From Desulfosporosinus hippei DSM 8344 (GTDB lineage Bacteria; Bacillota; Desulfitobacteriia; Desulfitobacteriales; Desulfitobacteriaceae): DNA of 64,000 nucleotides. A program made the translations under genes and the position numbers. Below, piece by piece: positions 27,307 to 36,414 of the stretch. The notes under the pieces were generated by a model, which was given only the letters and a program-made list of their open reading frames with translations, was not told the DNA's origin and made no database searches. The stretch lies in the NCBI RefSeq assembly GCF_900100785.1, contig NZ_FNCP01000021.1:1-64000 (forward strand). Direction: 5' to 3'. Numbering within the stretch: position 1 is the stretch's first letter; the number at the start of each line of letters is the position of its first letter.

Positions 27307-28318
27307 GCTGAAGCAAAACTTCGTCCATTCGTTCTATCCCGCCGGAAATCTGCATCCCGCTGCTGGAAACATACATGATCTTCATCATCACCGAGGAAAT
27401 AGACGGGACAAATAAGAGGTAGAAGATAAAGGTCAGGGCATAAGCTGCATAATCCCCGGTACCTAAGCCAATCCAGATTCCTACCGGAATGATGAAAAGA
27501 TAAATATTATTGACAAGAGTGGAAAACCCGGACATGTAGTTCTCCCAGCTTAAGGTATAGGGCAGGACGAAAGAGGTATAGGCTCTAATGGTTTCATGCA
27601 GCCTGCGGAAAGAATAGACCGTTTGCTTGAAAGCCTTAACCACTGAAATCCCTCGAATGTATTCCACTGAGGCATTGTTCATTTCTTCCAGTGTTGACTG
27701 ATATTTATTCATCATAGTTTTGGCCCCGTCATTACCGTAGGCCTTAAATTCCACAATAAAGGCCAGTACAATCCCCACCAAAGCTGCCAAACCAAAGCGC
27801 CAATCGAACAAAAGCAGAATTCCCACCATAACCACCGGTGCCATGATAGAGGCCACCAGATCCGGAAACTGATGAGCAATAAAGCCTTCGATCTTCTCGA
27901 TGTTTTCATCCATGACCTTGCGCAGTTTGCCGCTCCCATAGTTCAGATGAAAGCCCAAGGGTAATTTGGCAATATGGGAAGCAAAGTTCAGCTTCAGCTC
28001 ATACAGAGTGCCAAAAGCAGCCAAATGAGAACACATTAAGGCTATAAAATAAAGCAATACATTGCCTAACACCCCGCCAAAAGCGATCCACCCCAAGCCG
28101 GTTGTCTTTGCTGCATCAAGACTTGTAAAATCCGGATAAACACTGATAATCTCCCCGACAATATAAAAAATTGCGATAAAGGGTACAAAGGAAGCAACAG
28201 AGGCCAAGGCCGCAAAGATTCCTGCCCCAATTATTAAAGGCTTCTTTGTCGCGGCCAGCTCCAGGAGCCTGGCAATTCCACTCTTATGCTTTCCGGATTT
28301 GGTTTTTCCCTTATCCAT
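27221..28318 (-). pseudogene. First ABC half-transporter, nucleotide-binding domain lost
   Basis: The 365-residue product contains a full six-helix ABC membrane domain up to SSSGMQISGGIERMDEVL, then runs out of frame for about 24 residues and stops. Homologues continue into an ATPase domain of about 220 residues. Together with the gene downstream this shows one deletion of roughly 1.1 kb joining the two half-transporters out of frame near 27310. A Fur-like box lies upstream. Confidence 0.75.
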
Positions 28319-28487
28319 CTATCTAACCTCACTCTCAAATATTTTATCTCTGAAGAAAACTTGGCTCTCGCCAACCATCTCCTTTCCTTCACTCCTTAGC
28401 CTTCACAGCACGAGAGAGTAGTCCCCCCTCCACATCAGTATTTCTGAAACTTCTTTCAACAGATTGAATAACTATACTCAGTTTATA

Positions 28488-28502
28488 TGATAACGATTAT
28501 CA
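28488..28502 (-). promoter_or_regulatory. Fur-like box
   Basis: TGATAACGATTATCA matches the 7-1-7 Fur consensus TGATAATnATTATCA at 14 of 14 defined positions but one. It lies about 170 bp before the first ABC half-transporter gene and after the AraC gene, so it probably controls the transporter pair. Confidence 0.7.
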
Positions 28503-28525
28503 TTACCGCTCCAAAAAGGCAATAA

Positions 28526-28566
28526 AAATGCTCCAAAAATTAAATTACTAATCTTTGGAGCATTTC
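28526..28566 (-). terminator. Terminator after the AraC-type regulator
   Basis: AAATGCTCCAAA / TTTGGAGCATTT forms a strong stem about 40 bp beyond the regulator stop, followed on the minus strand by TTATTG. It may act in both directions. Confidence 0.75.
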
Positions 28567-28606
28567 TTATAATAAGATCCTTAATGAGCAGCCCTGTACG
28601 CTGTCA

Positions 28607-29593
28607 CTATTGCTGTTTGCTTTTCTTGGTTTTTCTGTATCTCAAGGGGGCAACCCCATTGTGGTGTTTAAAAAGCTTGGCAAACTTGCTGGCATTTTCA
28701 TAGCCAATTTCATTACAGATGTCAATTATCGACTTATCCGTATGAACCAGGTAATATTTGGCCTTCTCTAATCTGAGGATTTTGATGTAATCGTGAACCG
28801 TCTCTCCGGTTAATCGTTTGAAGCCCACTTGCAGTTTATAGACGCTTGTATTGAGCTGCTCGGCCAAGTCTCGGATCAGAGGAGGATTTTCTAAATTGCT
28901 ATGGATTATTTCCTCAGCTTTTTTAATAATTTCGTCATTCTGTGCTTGCTTGCTAAGTTTCTGTTCATACCACTTATCTTCAAAAAAGACCGCAATAAAC
29001 TCCAACACCTTTAATTTGAGCTTAAAATATCCCAACATATTATTTCTCTGGATCTGTTTAATTTCTTCGGCAATTATTTTAAGATTATAACTAATTTTTC
29101 TAATGATTAAAATTTCATTTGTAAACAGATTTCTCATCATTGTTTGCCATTCATCAATGATTCTCGCTTCCCAAATGGGATTGACAGCATTGTTGATCAG
29201 GTCAAAATTTATATGAATTGAGATAAAGCTGGCATCTTTATACTCAAAGATAAAGCGCTCCTCGTCGTTGACCATATTATAGACAAATATTTCACCGCAT
29301 TTTATTTCATACTCCCGGTCAGAGGGTAAAGCTCGGATTCGAGCAGATCCTGAATAACAATAACCCACCTCAATAATTACCTCAGGGCACCTTTGATTCT
29401 GGAAATCCAGATCTATTGTTCCGTTAATTAAAATATTCGAGATCTCCAGTCCATTTTCTATGTTCATTCGTTCAATATTGCCCTCTCGGCAGCCATCTCC
29501 TAAAAGGTAACTTTTCCCTAACAGCTGATCGTATGTTTGGCAGCCATACTTCTTCATGATGTAGTCATAATAGCTATCAATAAAACTCATCAT
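28607..29593 (-). CDS. AraC-family regulator, PchR/YbtA-like
   Basis: The C-terminal 100 residues carry the two-helix-turn-helix AraC domain (VYKLQVGFKRLTGETVHDYIK and ICNEIGYENASKFAKLFKHHNG). The YKLQ-GFK wording is typical of PchR/YbtA-type regulators of siderophore genes. The N-terminal 200 residues form the ligand domain. I prefer ATG 29593 or 29590; the frame opens at TTG 29620, but GGAGGTG lies inside that extension. The neighbouring ABC transporter genes, with a Fur-like box, support a role in iron-chelate uptake. Confidence 0.85.
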   Translation of the reverse strand: MMSFIDSYYDYIMKKYGCQTYDQLLGKSYLLGDGCREGNIERMNIENGLEISNILINGTIDLDFQNQRCPEVIIEVGYCYSGSARIRALPSDREYEIKCGEIFVYNMVNDEERFIFEYKDASFISIHINFDLINNAVNPIWEARIIDEWQTMMRNLFTNEILIIRKISYNLKIIAEEIKQIQRNNMLGYFKLKLKVLEFIAVFFEDKWYEQKLSKQAQNDEIIKKAEEIIHSNLENPPLIRDLAEQLNTSVYKLQVGFKRLTGETVHDYIKILRLEKAKYYLVHTDKSIIDICNEIGYENASKFAKLFKHHNGVAPLRYRKTKKSKQQ

Positions 29594-29863
29594 ATTTTCC
29601 CGGTTCACCTCCCTACTCAACCGGAAAACGGACTCTGTTTGAAATCCTCCATTCTTATTTCGCCAAGCTTTCTGCCTTTCCTTCCAGGGATGTCCTATTT
29701 TTCAAAACCATGCAAATTAGCTGCGCCCTCCCTCTCGGATCAGTCGCCACTGAAAATTGTAATTTAGAAATATTAACGATATACTATAAAATATCCTCCC
29801 GGGGGAAATTATTGTACAGCTGTTACGAACTATAACACAGAATAATTCTGGGGAGATTGTCAC

Positions 29864-30208
29864 TTGAAAGCAACAAACTAAGGGATTTTTCCGGGAGTTT
29901 TGGCGGCAGTTCTCTTCAGCATCAGTGCACCCTTTTCTAAACTATTGCTTGCCGAAATACCGCCATCCTTAATGGCGGCTTTGCTCTATTTGGGTGCAGG
30001 TCTCGGAATTTTCATCTTGAATCTTATTTGCAATCTGAAATCCAAAGACCAAAGAGAAGCCAAAATCACGCGCTGCGATTTGCCCTTTGTGGATATTCAC
30101 CACTTCCATGGGCATTAAGCATACTTCACATTTCGTAAATCTTCAGAGGCTGTCTATTATTTTGCAGCAATTATTGCCTGTGTAGTGAATCTCAGAATAA
30201 CCAGCTAA
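29864..30208 (+). pseudogene. Remnant of an EamA/DMT-family transporter
   Basis: A TTG start with GGGGAG upstream opens MKATN, followed at once by TAA (29879-29881). The same frame then continues with GVLAAVLFSISAPFSKLLLAEIPPSLMAALLYLGAG, the typical first two helices of an EamA permease. It loses homology near 30090 and stops at 30118. Normal family length is about 290 residues, so this is a decayed fragment. Confidence 0.7.
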
Positions 30209-30228
30209 ACACGAGAGGGGCTTGTAGA

Positions 30229-31551
30229 ATGCTCATAAATTTATCTCCGGAACAACTGACAAGAGTAAAAAACCCTGCTCTCAAAGAATATGGGCAAATC
30301 TATCTTACAATCGCAGATCGATTTAAGGACTGGGCTAACCAGACAGGACTAATCCTGGATGAAGACCTTTCCGGAGAAACGGCAGCACTCCTCAAAAGTC
30401 TCCACACTAAAGGGGCCTTGTTTAGAAATGATAATAAAAGTATCTATGTTAACCAGATATCTCCTGCTTGCGTTGCCTGTCAAAAAGGGGTAGGCAGCAT
30501 CTCTTTATTTATTTCCTTGATGTGTCACCGTGATTGTTATTTTTGCTTTAACGAAAACCAAGATAATTACGAGGAGTTTTCGCAACATAAGCGAAGCTGC
30601 CTGGAAGAACTGGACTCCCTCCATCAGCAGGGCGGCAAACTGGCCCACTTGGGACTAACCGGCGGTGAGCCCTTGCTCCACAAGCCTGAAACTGTCGAAT
30701 TCTTTCGGCGAGCCAAGGAAAAATTCCCCCGGGTTTATACTCGTTTATACACATCCGGAGATTTAATTGATGAGACTCTTCTAAAGGACCTTCAAGAAAC
30801 TCATCTTGACGAGATCCGTTTTAGTATTAAAGTAGATGATCCGCAAAGCTTAAAGGAGGATATCTTGGCCAAGATGTCCTTAGCCAAGAACTTTATCCCC
30901 GCTGTAATGGTGGAAATGCCCGTCATCCCCGGAACCTTAGAGGTCATGAAAGACTTACTTGTAAAGTTGGATTCCCTGGGTATATTTGGAATTAACCTCT
31001 TGGAATTCTGTTTCCCCCTAAACAATGTGGAGATTTTTCAGAAAAACGACTTTAAAATTAAAAATCCTCCCTATCGGGTTCTCTATGACTACTGGTATGC
31101 CGGCGGGCTGCCCATCTCCCGCAGTGAAATAGAGTGTCTTCAGCTTCTGGAATTCATCCTCGATGAGAAACTAAGTCTCGGCGTCCAGTATTGTTCTTTA
31201 GAAAACAAGCATACGGCTCAAATCTACCAGCAAAATCTTGATCAGCGAGTGGCTAAGACCCAGTTTTTTTCTAATAAGGATTACTTCTATAAGTCTGCCA
31301 AGGTGTTCGGCGAGGACATTTCTAAAGTCCTCAAGGTCTTTAGGAAGCTCCATAATACAAATTATATTCTTAATGAAGACTATCAATTTCTAGAGTTTCA
31401 TGTGGAAAGGATCAAAGATCTCAAGAAGTTGGAGATTGAAATAGGAATCTCTTACAATGTAATGGAAAAACGCGAGCATGAAACTTATCTCAGAGAATTG
31501 AAACTTGATTTGACCTCGCCGAAGAGCTTCGATCAAAAGTTTGATCTATAG
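30229..31551 (+). CDS. Radical SAM protein
   Basis: A 440-residue protein with the radical SAM cluster motif CHRDCYFC (Cys 99, 103, 106), the glycine-rich LTGGEPLL near residue 143 and RFSIKV near 199. An extra CVAC pair at 81-84 precedes the cluster motif. The C-terminal 180 residues have no motif I know. The reaction and substrate are unknown. GAGAGGGG lies ten bases before the ATG. No maturation partner or peptide substrate gene is adjacent. Confidence 0.85.
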   Translation: MLINLSPEQLTRVKNPALKEYGQIYLTIADRFKDWANQTGLILDEDLSGETAALLKSLHTKGALFRNDNKSIYVNQISPACVACQKGVGSISLFISLMCHRDCYFCFNENQDNYEEFSQHKRSCLEELDSLHQQGGKLAHLGLTGGEPLLHKPETVEFFRRAKEKFPRVYTRLYTSGDLIDETLLKDLQETHLDEIRFSIKVDDPQSLKEDILAKMSLAKNFIPAVMVEMPVIPGTLEVMKDLLVKLDSLGIFGINLLEFCFPLNNVEIFQKNDFKIKNPPYRVLYDYWYAGGLPISRSEIECLQLLEFILDEKLSLGVQYCSLENKHTAQIYQQNLDQRVAKTQFFSNKDYFYKSAKVFGEDISKVLKVFRKLHNTNYILNEDYQFLEFHVERIKDLKKLEIEIGISYNVMEKREHETYLRELKLDLTSPKSFDQKFDL

Positions 31552-31677
31552 CCCTTCTGACAGCATAAGAGACCATAGGGTTCTCTGCCACTTAAAACCC
31601 CTTCTTATGATTTGGCAAATTCCTCCAACTTCCTCAGATAAATATCTAAGCAAACACTCCAGCAAGGCCTTCAAACT

Positions 31678-33084
31678 TTAATAAATCCTCCTCACCCCAG
31701 TAACCTCTGCAGTATAAGTGTCTAGGGCCACCAAATCTTCAGGACTTAGTTCTTCTAAGGAAGCCTTACCTAGGGCGCGCAAGCCCTCTTTCATTTCTTC
31801 TCCAAAAGACTTTAGCAAATTAGCGACACTGGTGGCCGCCTGTTCTACGCAAAGCTCCTGGGTCACAGGGGATGAATCGTAGAAAGTCATAGTTGTTGGG
31901 GGTTCAAAGGGAGTTACTTTGTCAACTTGATTACTGGTTGAGGCCATTAAGACAACAGATCCCAGATAAACAGCATCCGCACCCAAAGCCAGGGCCTTCA
32001 GACATTCCCCAGGAGTAAAATAGCCCCCGGCAGTGATTAGACTGATTTCCTGACGAACCCCTCGCTCTTCAAAGAAACGATTGGCACGTACCAGAGCATT
32101 TAGCGTGGGTATGCCAAAATCATCTTGCTTAATGGGAGTGGAGCCGCAAGTTCCGCCTTGAGCACCGTCAAGAACAATAGCGTCGAATCCTAAATCAAGA
32201 GCAATGGCCAGATCTTCCTCTAAATGTCCTGTGGGCATTAGTTTCAAGCCAATAGGGATACCTTGAGCCTTTTTACGTAATGTTGACATGAAAATCGGCC
32301 AGTCTTCAGGGCTATTAACTCCGGGAGGGGCCGGCAGAGATGCTGCCAGTTGACCGGGAATTAACCCTGCGAGTTGCTGTGCTTTTCCTTTAATCTCTTC
32401 TGCCATAAAGGTTCCCATTTCAGCTCCTTGTCCCATTTGAACTTCTAGCATATCGGCTGAAGCTATCTCATCGTCAGTTCTTCCTCCCCATGGCCAGCGA
32501 GAAATTTGGACAATATATTTTCCTGCCTCTTGCCGTTCCTCGGGAAGCAGGGGGCCTTCTCCTGAACAAATAGCTGTCTCCGTACTCTTAGCCGCTTTTG
32601 CCAAAGCGAATCTTTCCTGTTCGCTGAGAGCCAAACCATAGGCCATGCCACTTATCATCAGGGGAATCTGGATATGCAGCGGCTTTCCAGCCTTTGGTCC
32701 AATCCTCACACTCATATCTATCCCAGTGCTTTCCGGGAGAGAGAATTTTGACATTAGCGGAGAAGAAAACATTAGCAAGTCATATCCGGGAAAGCGTTTA
32801 GGAGATCCTAGAGGTCGTTTAAGAGCTTTTCCGTCTTGAGCCCTTAAGTTTAGCTCTATCATGTTTAAAATAGATATTCGCTTTAATGACGAAATAATCT
32901 CGGCATTGTTTTGCGAGTATTTCTCTGAGAGCATTCTTTCAATAATATAATCCCCAATTTTATTAATGTAGTGACGAAAGATAGGTTTAGCAAGGCTATA
33001 AATTAAGATCATGAGGAAAAGTAAAAACAGCAGGTTAGAAACTAAAATTGGGAACCAAATTGAGTTATCCAGAAATTTCAGCAT
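31678..33084 (-). CDS. FMN-binding glutamate synthase family protein
   Basis: The 468-residue product has one N-terminal transmembrane helix (residues about 10-34), then the glutamate-synthase central/FMN barrel: PLMISGMAYG, EGPLLPEER, DAIVLDGAQGGTCGSTP and LITAGGYFTPGECLKALALGADAVYLGS. It lacks the amidotransferase and GXGXG domains of true GltB. Such stand-alone domains are common in anaerobes and their reaction is uncertain. The membrane anchor suggests it works at the cytoplasmic face. Confidence 0.88.
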   Translation of the reverse strand: MLKFLDNSIWFPILVSNLLFLLFLMILIYSLAKPIFRHYINKIGDYIIERMLSEKYSQNNAEIISSLKRISILNMIELNLRAQDGKALKRPLGSPKRFPGYDLLMFSSPLMSKFSLPESTGIDMSVRIGPKAGKPLHIQIPLMISGMAYGLALSEQERFALAKAAKSTETAICSGEGPLLPEERQEAGKYIVQISRWPWGGRTDDEIASADMLEVQMGQGAEMGTFMAEEIKGKAQQLAGLIPGQLAASLPAPPGVNSPEDWPIFMSTLRKKAQGIPIGLKLMPTGHLEEDLAIALDLGFDAIVLDGAQGGTCGSTPIKQDDFGIPTLNALVRANRFFEERGVRQEISLITAGGYFTPGECLKALALGADAVYLGSVVLMASTSNQVDKVTPFEPPTTMTFYDSSPVTQELCVEQAATSVANLLKSFGEEMKEGLRALGKASLEELSPEDLVALDTYTAEVTGVRRIY

Positions 33085-33134
33085 GAACTCACCCCCTTAT
33101 TTGTCTCTGTCAACTGCTGACTTATTATTCCCCG

Positions 33135-33512
33135 TTATCCCACTCTTGCAACATACTCCTGCAATAATTCGTAAATTTTACCTTTAACTCCCGGAAGGAC
33201 AGTGATACCCCTCCGTGCAAAAAGTTGAGAAGCTTTTTCGCTGATATGACCTGTAATAATAACATCTATTTTAATTTCATGAAGTAGAAAGGCCGCAAAA
33301 AAACGGCAGGAGCATTCAGTATGCTTTTCTGCTCTCTTATGTTGAGTAAACAGCCCCTCCTCTAGCTTCATTAACGGGTTTTCTATGAATTGTTCAGAAG
33401 TTATTTGCTTATTTTTAATAGCAAAGACTGATTTTATGTAAAAAAATAACTCGCATATGTCTTCAAAGGTAGGGTTACCCTAGTGGCACTCGCGTATACT
33501 GAAAATTATCAT
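33135..33512 (-). pseudogene. NifX/NifB-like FeMo-cofactor-binding family gene with in-frame TAG
   Basis: The last 78 codons (from ATG 33371) encode the second half of a dinitrogenase FeMo-cofactor family domain: CSCRFFAAFLLHEIKIDVIITGHISEKASQ. The frame is open further back to an ATG at 33512 and would give a normal length of about 125 codons, but codon 11 is TAG (33482-33480). No ribosome site precedes the internal ATG. It is probably a degraded gene; readthrough or a non-standard start are alternatives. A perfect Fur box lies 22 bp upstream of the full frame. Confidence 0.55.
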
Positions 33513-33533
33513 ATCAAAAAATATCTTTAATAT

Positions 33534-33548
33534 TGATAATAATTATCA
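33534..33548 (-). promoter_or_regulatory. Perfect Fur box
   Basis: TGATAATAATTATCA is an exact 7-1-7 Fur palindrome, extending to ATTGATAATAATTATCAAT. It precedes the NifX-like frame. The surrounding gap (33372-33788) also holds the feo operon terminator and otherwise only AT-rich sequence. Confidence 0.75.
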
Positions 33549-33680
33549 ATAAAAGGTTAAAATTTTTTCTTTTCCCACCTCCTTATTCAAGTATTTTTAC
33601 ATATCAACAAGCAAAAAAATAAACCCCCTCAAAATATAGAATGTTAATGTAATATTTCTGCCAAGCATTAGATTATTTAT

Positions 33681-33720
33681 ATAGGCTGTTTGCCCATTAA
33701 AATGGGCAAACAGCCTATAT
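33681..33720 (-). terminator. feo operon terminator
   Basis: A perfect stem ATAGGCTGTTTGCCCATT / AATGGGCAAACAGCCTAT with a tiny loop lies about 70 bp after the small Cys-rich gene. Confidence 0.85.
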
Positions 33721-33788
33721 TGACTACTAAAATCAAAGAACTTTTCTTAACTCAATTGCTATCTTCTCAAGCATTGATTTCTAATTCC

Positions 33789-33959
33789 TTAGAGAAGGTT
33801 CTTATCTTCTATCTGAAGTTGCTTATCATCGGAGCATCCGCTGCATCCACTGCATCCAGAACACCTGACGCCCTTCTTTTTATCTTTGACAATTTTGTAC
33901 AGGGCTAGGGCTACAATTGCAGCTATTACAGCTATTACAATAAAATCAACTGTGCTCAT
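33789..33959 (-). CDS. FeoB-associated Cys-rich membrane protein
   Basis: A 56-residue product not obvious by length alone. It begins MSTVDFIVIAVIAAIVALAL, a single transmembrane helix, then a basic stretch KIVKDKKKG and the cluster CSGCSGCSGC. This is the typical FeoB-associated Cys-rich small protein. Its ATG overlaps the feoB stop by four bases (ATGA), so translation is coupled. It probably assists ferrous iron transfer through FeoB at the membrane; the mechanism in the family is not established. Confidence 0.88.
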   Translation of the reverse strand: MSTVDFIVIAVIAAIVALALYKIVKDKKKGVRCSGCSGCSGCSDDKQLQIEDKNLL

Positions 33960-35968
33960 GCTTTCACCGACTGTATTTTGCCAGCCATTTGTGCGCTATT
34001 ACCGCCCTTTCTCATCAAATAAACAACATAACCGACTATAAGAGCCACAGCTGCGAGTCCTCCCAAGAATCCTGCGCCAAAGGTTCCTGTAGTTGCTAAA
34101 GTACCAATTTGATAGATTAGGAAAGCCAGTGTATAACCCATTCCTAGTTGGAAAGCTACTGCACCAAATAACCACTTGCGAGATTCCATTTCGGAGTTCA
34201 TGGCACCTATCGCCGCGAAGCATGGAGGTGTAAAGAGATTAAATACCAGATAAGCAAGTGCAGCTACGGCGCTAATTCCAAATATTGAGCTCACTTCTGC
34301 GCTCCCGCCGACAAGGGCCAATTCTTCAACATCAATAAAGTTTGTTATACTAAAGCAAACAGCTAATGTTCCAACGACGTTTTCTTTAGCAATAAATCCT
34401 GTTACCGCTGCAGCAGCAAACTGCCAGAGGCCGAAGCCCAGGGGAATAAACAGTACTGCCAAAGGTGAGGCAATGCTGGCTAAGATACTTGTCTCCGGAG
34501 CAGTCTCGGCAACGACTTGTAATTGCCAATCGAAGGTTTGTAATATTTGTACTACAGCGTTGCAAACCAGAATAATTGTTCCCGCTTTTATGATAAACGC
34601 CTTAGCTCTCATGAGCATGGAAATGGTTGCTCTCTTAATGCTTGGCATTCTGTATTCCGGAAGTTCCATAATAAAATAGGATTTGGAAAAATCTCCGGTA
34701 ATACGTCTGATAATCAAGGCACTCATAATGATTACAATTATTCCTAAGAAATACATGGAAGTTCCCACCCAGGCATTATCCCCGAAGAAAACACCCGCGA
34801 AAAGAGCAATGATGGGGAGTTTTGCACCACAAGGCATAAAGGGGGCTAACATAGCAGTGGTACGTCTTTGTCTTTCGTTTTTAATAGTTCTGGTGGCCAT
34901 AATTCCCGGGATGCCACAGCCGGTACCTACAATCATCGGTATAATAGATTTGCCGGATAAGCCGACTTTCTTAAAGAATCTGTCCATAACCACAGCAACC
35001 CGGGCCATATAGCCGCAGTCTTCCAATAGTGCTAAGCAGAAAAACAATACCATAATCAGGGGCAGGAATCCAATCACCGCACCTACACCGCCAATGATTC
35101 CATCCAGAAGTAAGGCAGCAACAACCGGGTTTACATCTTCCCCTAAGAGTGAGGCTACACTTTCATTCAATAAGTCAATCCAGCCGACAAAAGTATCTGC
35201 TAACCACGGTCCAACCCAAGACTGGGAAATGGAAAACACCAGCCAGATAATTGCTGCAAAAATGGGAATCCCTAACCATTTGTGAGCGACAATCCTATCA
35301 ATCTGATCTTGCATGGTTTGCTTTTCCGAGCTTACCTTTCTTCTCTCGACTTCACTTACAATGTTATTTACAAAAGCAAACCGTTTTTTATCAGCTTTTT
35401 CAAACTCTTCTTTGGTTGAAGCTTTTTTTGCACCGCCGATATTAGGAGGGATTTGCTTTTTATTGGACTTACCAACAGCTACTACAGCATTCATCAGCTC
35501 AAGCAAACCGTTATTGGTTGATTTTGTCGATACGGTTAGAATCACGGGACACTTAAGTGCATCACTCAACGCCGGTATATCGATAGTGTTGCCTTTTTTC
35601 TCTGTCAAATCACCTTTATTTAAGGCAACAACGACGGGAATACCCAGTTCCAGCAATTGTGTAGTAAAGAACAAGCTTCTGCTTAAATTGGTCGAGTCAA
35701 CTATGTTAATGATAACATCTGGTTTTTCGTTTTGCACAAAGTCTCTGGTTATCGACTCTTCACTAGTGTAAGGTGACATTGAGTAAGCACCGGGTAAGTC
35801 CACCACAACCAAGTCTTCGTTCCTGGGGTTAAGATTCTGTTTAACGTCCCCTTCTTTTTTCTCCACGGTGACCCCGGCCCAGTTTCCTACATGCTCGATT
35901 TTACCTGTAATAGCATTAAACAAGGTAGTTTTTCCACTATTAGGGTTTCCGGCTAAAGCAATTTTCAT
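33956..35968 (-). CDS. feoB: Ferrous iron transport protein B
   Basis: The 670-residue membrane protein starts with a G domain: G1 GNPNSGKTTLF (residues 7-17), G3 DLPGAYS, G4 NKGD. A helical GDI region follows, then two Gate/core membrane blocks with about ten helices, including MIVGTGCGIPGIMATRT and LFTPPCFAAIGAMNSE. It imports Fe(II). AAAGGAGG precedes the ATG. It lies in a feoA-feoB-Cys-rich operon, and a DtxR-like palindrome sits 17 bp before its start. Confidence 0.97.
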   Translation of the reverse strand: MKIALAGNPNSGKTTLFNAITGKIEHVGNWAGVTVEKKEGDVKQNLNPRNEDLVVVDLPGAYSMSPYTSEESITRDFVQNEKPDVIINIVDSTNLSRSLFFTTQLLELGIPVVVALNKGDLTEKKGNTIDIPALSDALKCPVILTVSTKSTNNGLLELMNAVVAVGKSNKKQIPPNIGGAKKASTKEEFEKADKKRFAFVNNIVSEVERRKVSSEKQTMQDQIDRIVAHKWLGIPIFAAIIWLVFSISQSWVGPWLADTFVGWIDLLNESVASLLGEDVNPVVAALLLDGIIGGVGAVIGFLPLIMVLFFCLALLEDCGYMARVAVVMDRFFKKVGLSGKSIIPMIVGTGCGIPGIMATRTIKNERQRRTTAMLAPFMPCGAKLPIIALFAGVFFGDNAWVGTSMYFLGIIVIIMSALIIRRITGDFSKSYFIMELPEYRMPSIKRATISMLMRAKAFIIKAGTIILVCNAVVQILQTFDWQLQVVAETAPETSILASIASPLAVLFIPLGFGLWQFAAAAVTGFIAKENVVGTLAVCFSITNFIDVEELALVGGSAEVSSIFGISAVAALAYLVFNLFTPPCFAAIGAMNSEMESRKWLFGAVAFQLGMGYTLAFLIYQIGTLATTGTFGAGFLGGLAAVALIVGYVVYLMRKGGNSAQMAGKIQSVKA

Positions 35969-35984
35969 GAGTTCCTCCTTTAAT

Positions 35985-36002
35985 AGTTAGTCTAATCTAA
36001 CT
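35985..36002 (-). promoter_or_regulatory. DtxR-like operator between feoA and feoB
   Basis: AGTTAG-TCTAAT-CTAACT, arms perfect, same spacing as the site at 25873-25890. It lies between the feoA stop and the feoB ribosome site, which is unusual for an operon-internal position and could allow separate control of feoB. Confidence 0.6.
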
Positions 36003-36080
36003 TTTTATTAATAGTTTGCTTATAGTAAAGATACAATGAATAAATATATCTAAACATAATTTAAATATATTTATTCATAT

Positions 36081-36296
36081 TTATACCATAATAGCCTGTG
36101 CCAAATCCTCATCTATGCTATACCTGGCATCTTTGATGGTTATTATATAATTAGATGCTAGTTTTGAAATAATTGTAACTTTTTCGCCGGGATAACAGCC
36201 TAGCGTAAATAAGAATTCACGAATATCTTCATGATTAGTATTAACGCTATTCACTGTATAAGCTGTATTTAACTTTCCTCTCGATAAAGACATCAT
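36081..36296 (-). CDS. feoA: Ferrous iron transport protein A
   Basis: The 71-residue SH3-like protein has the FeoA pattern FLFTLGCYPGEKVTIISK and ends YSIDEDLAQAIMV. It is a small cytoplasmic partner of FeoB. The start at 36296 follows AAGGAG by six bases; the frame begins at 36302. It heads the feo operon, with a good promoter at 36386-36414. Confidence 0.92.
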   Translation of the reverse strand: MMSLSRGKLNTAYTVNSVNTNHEDIREFLFTLGCYPGEKVTIISKLASNYIITIKDARYSIDEDLAQAIMV

Positions 36297-36312
36297 GCTC
36301 ATCTCCTTCGTA

Positions 36313-36330
36313 AGTCAGATTAGACTAAGT
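36313..36330 (-). promoter_or_regulatory. DtxR-like operator before feoA
   Basis: AGTCAG-ATTAGA-CTAAGT differs from the feoB site in two positions and has the same spacing. It lies in the leader just before the feoA ribosome site. A second related palindrome TTAG-N4-CTAA overlaps the expected transcription start at 36375-36386. Confidence 0.5.
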
Positions 36331-36385
36331 ACACGACTTGCTGATCCGCCTTATTAACACTATTTGAGTTTGTTTTAGTAGTCTA

Positions 36386-36414
36386 ATTTTATCCTCATTG
36401 ATAATGAAAGTCAA
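36386..36414 (-). promoter_or_regulatory. SigA-type feo promoter, possible Fur overlap
   Basis: TTGACT (36414-36409) and TAAAAT (36391-36386) are 17 bp apart. The -35 region overlaps TGATAATGAAAGTCA (36399-36413), which fits the Fur consensus with about three mismatches. Confidence 0.65.

Noticed and set aside
25948-28318. Two intact ABC genes or a functional fusion
   Set aside because: The frames meet out of phase and lack one ATPase domain and part of a membrane domain.
30548-30754. Minus-strand frame inside the radical SAM gene
   Set aside because: Shadow of a well-supported coding gene; no ribosome site.
33135-33512. Pyrrolysine insertion at the TAG as a firm claim
   Set aside because: No pyl genes are in the window and the 5' region has a poor ribosome site; kept only as a possibility in findings.
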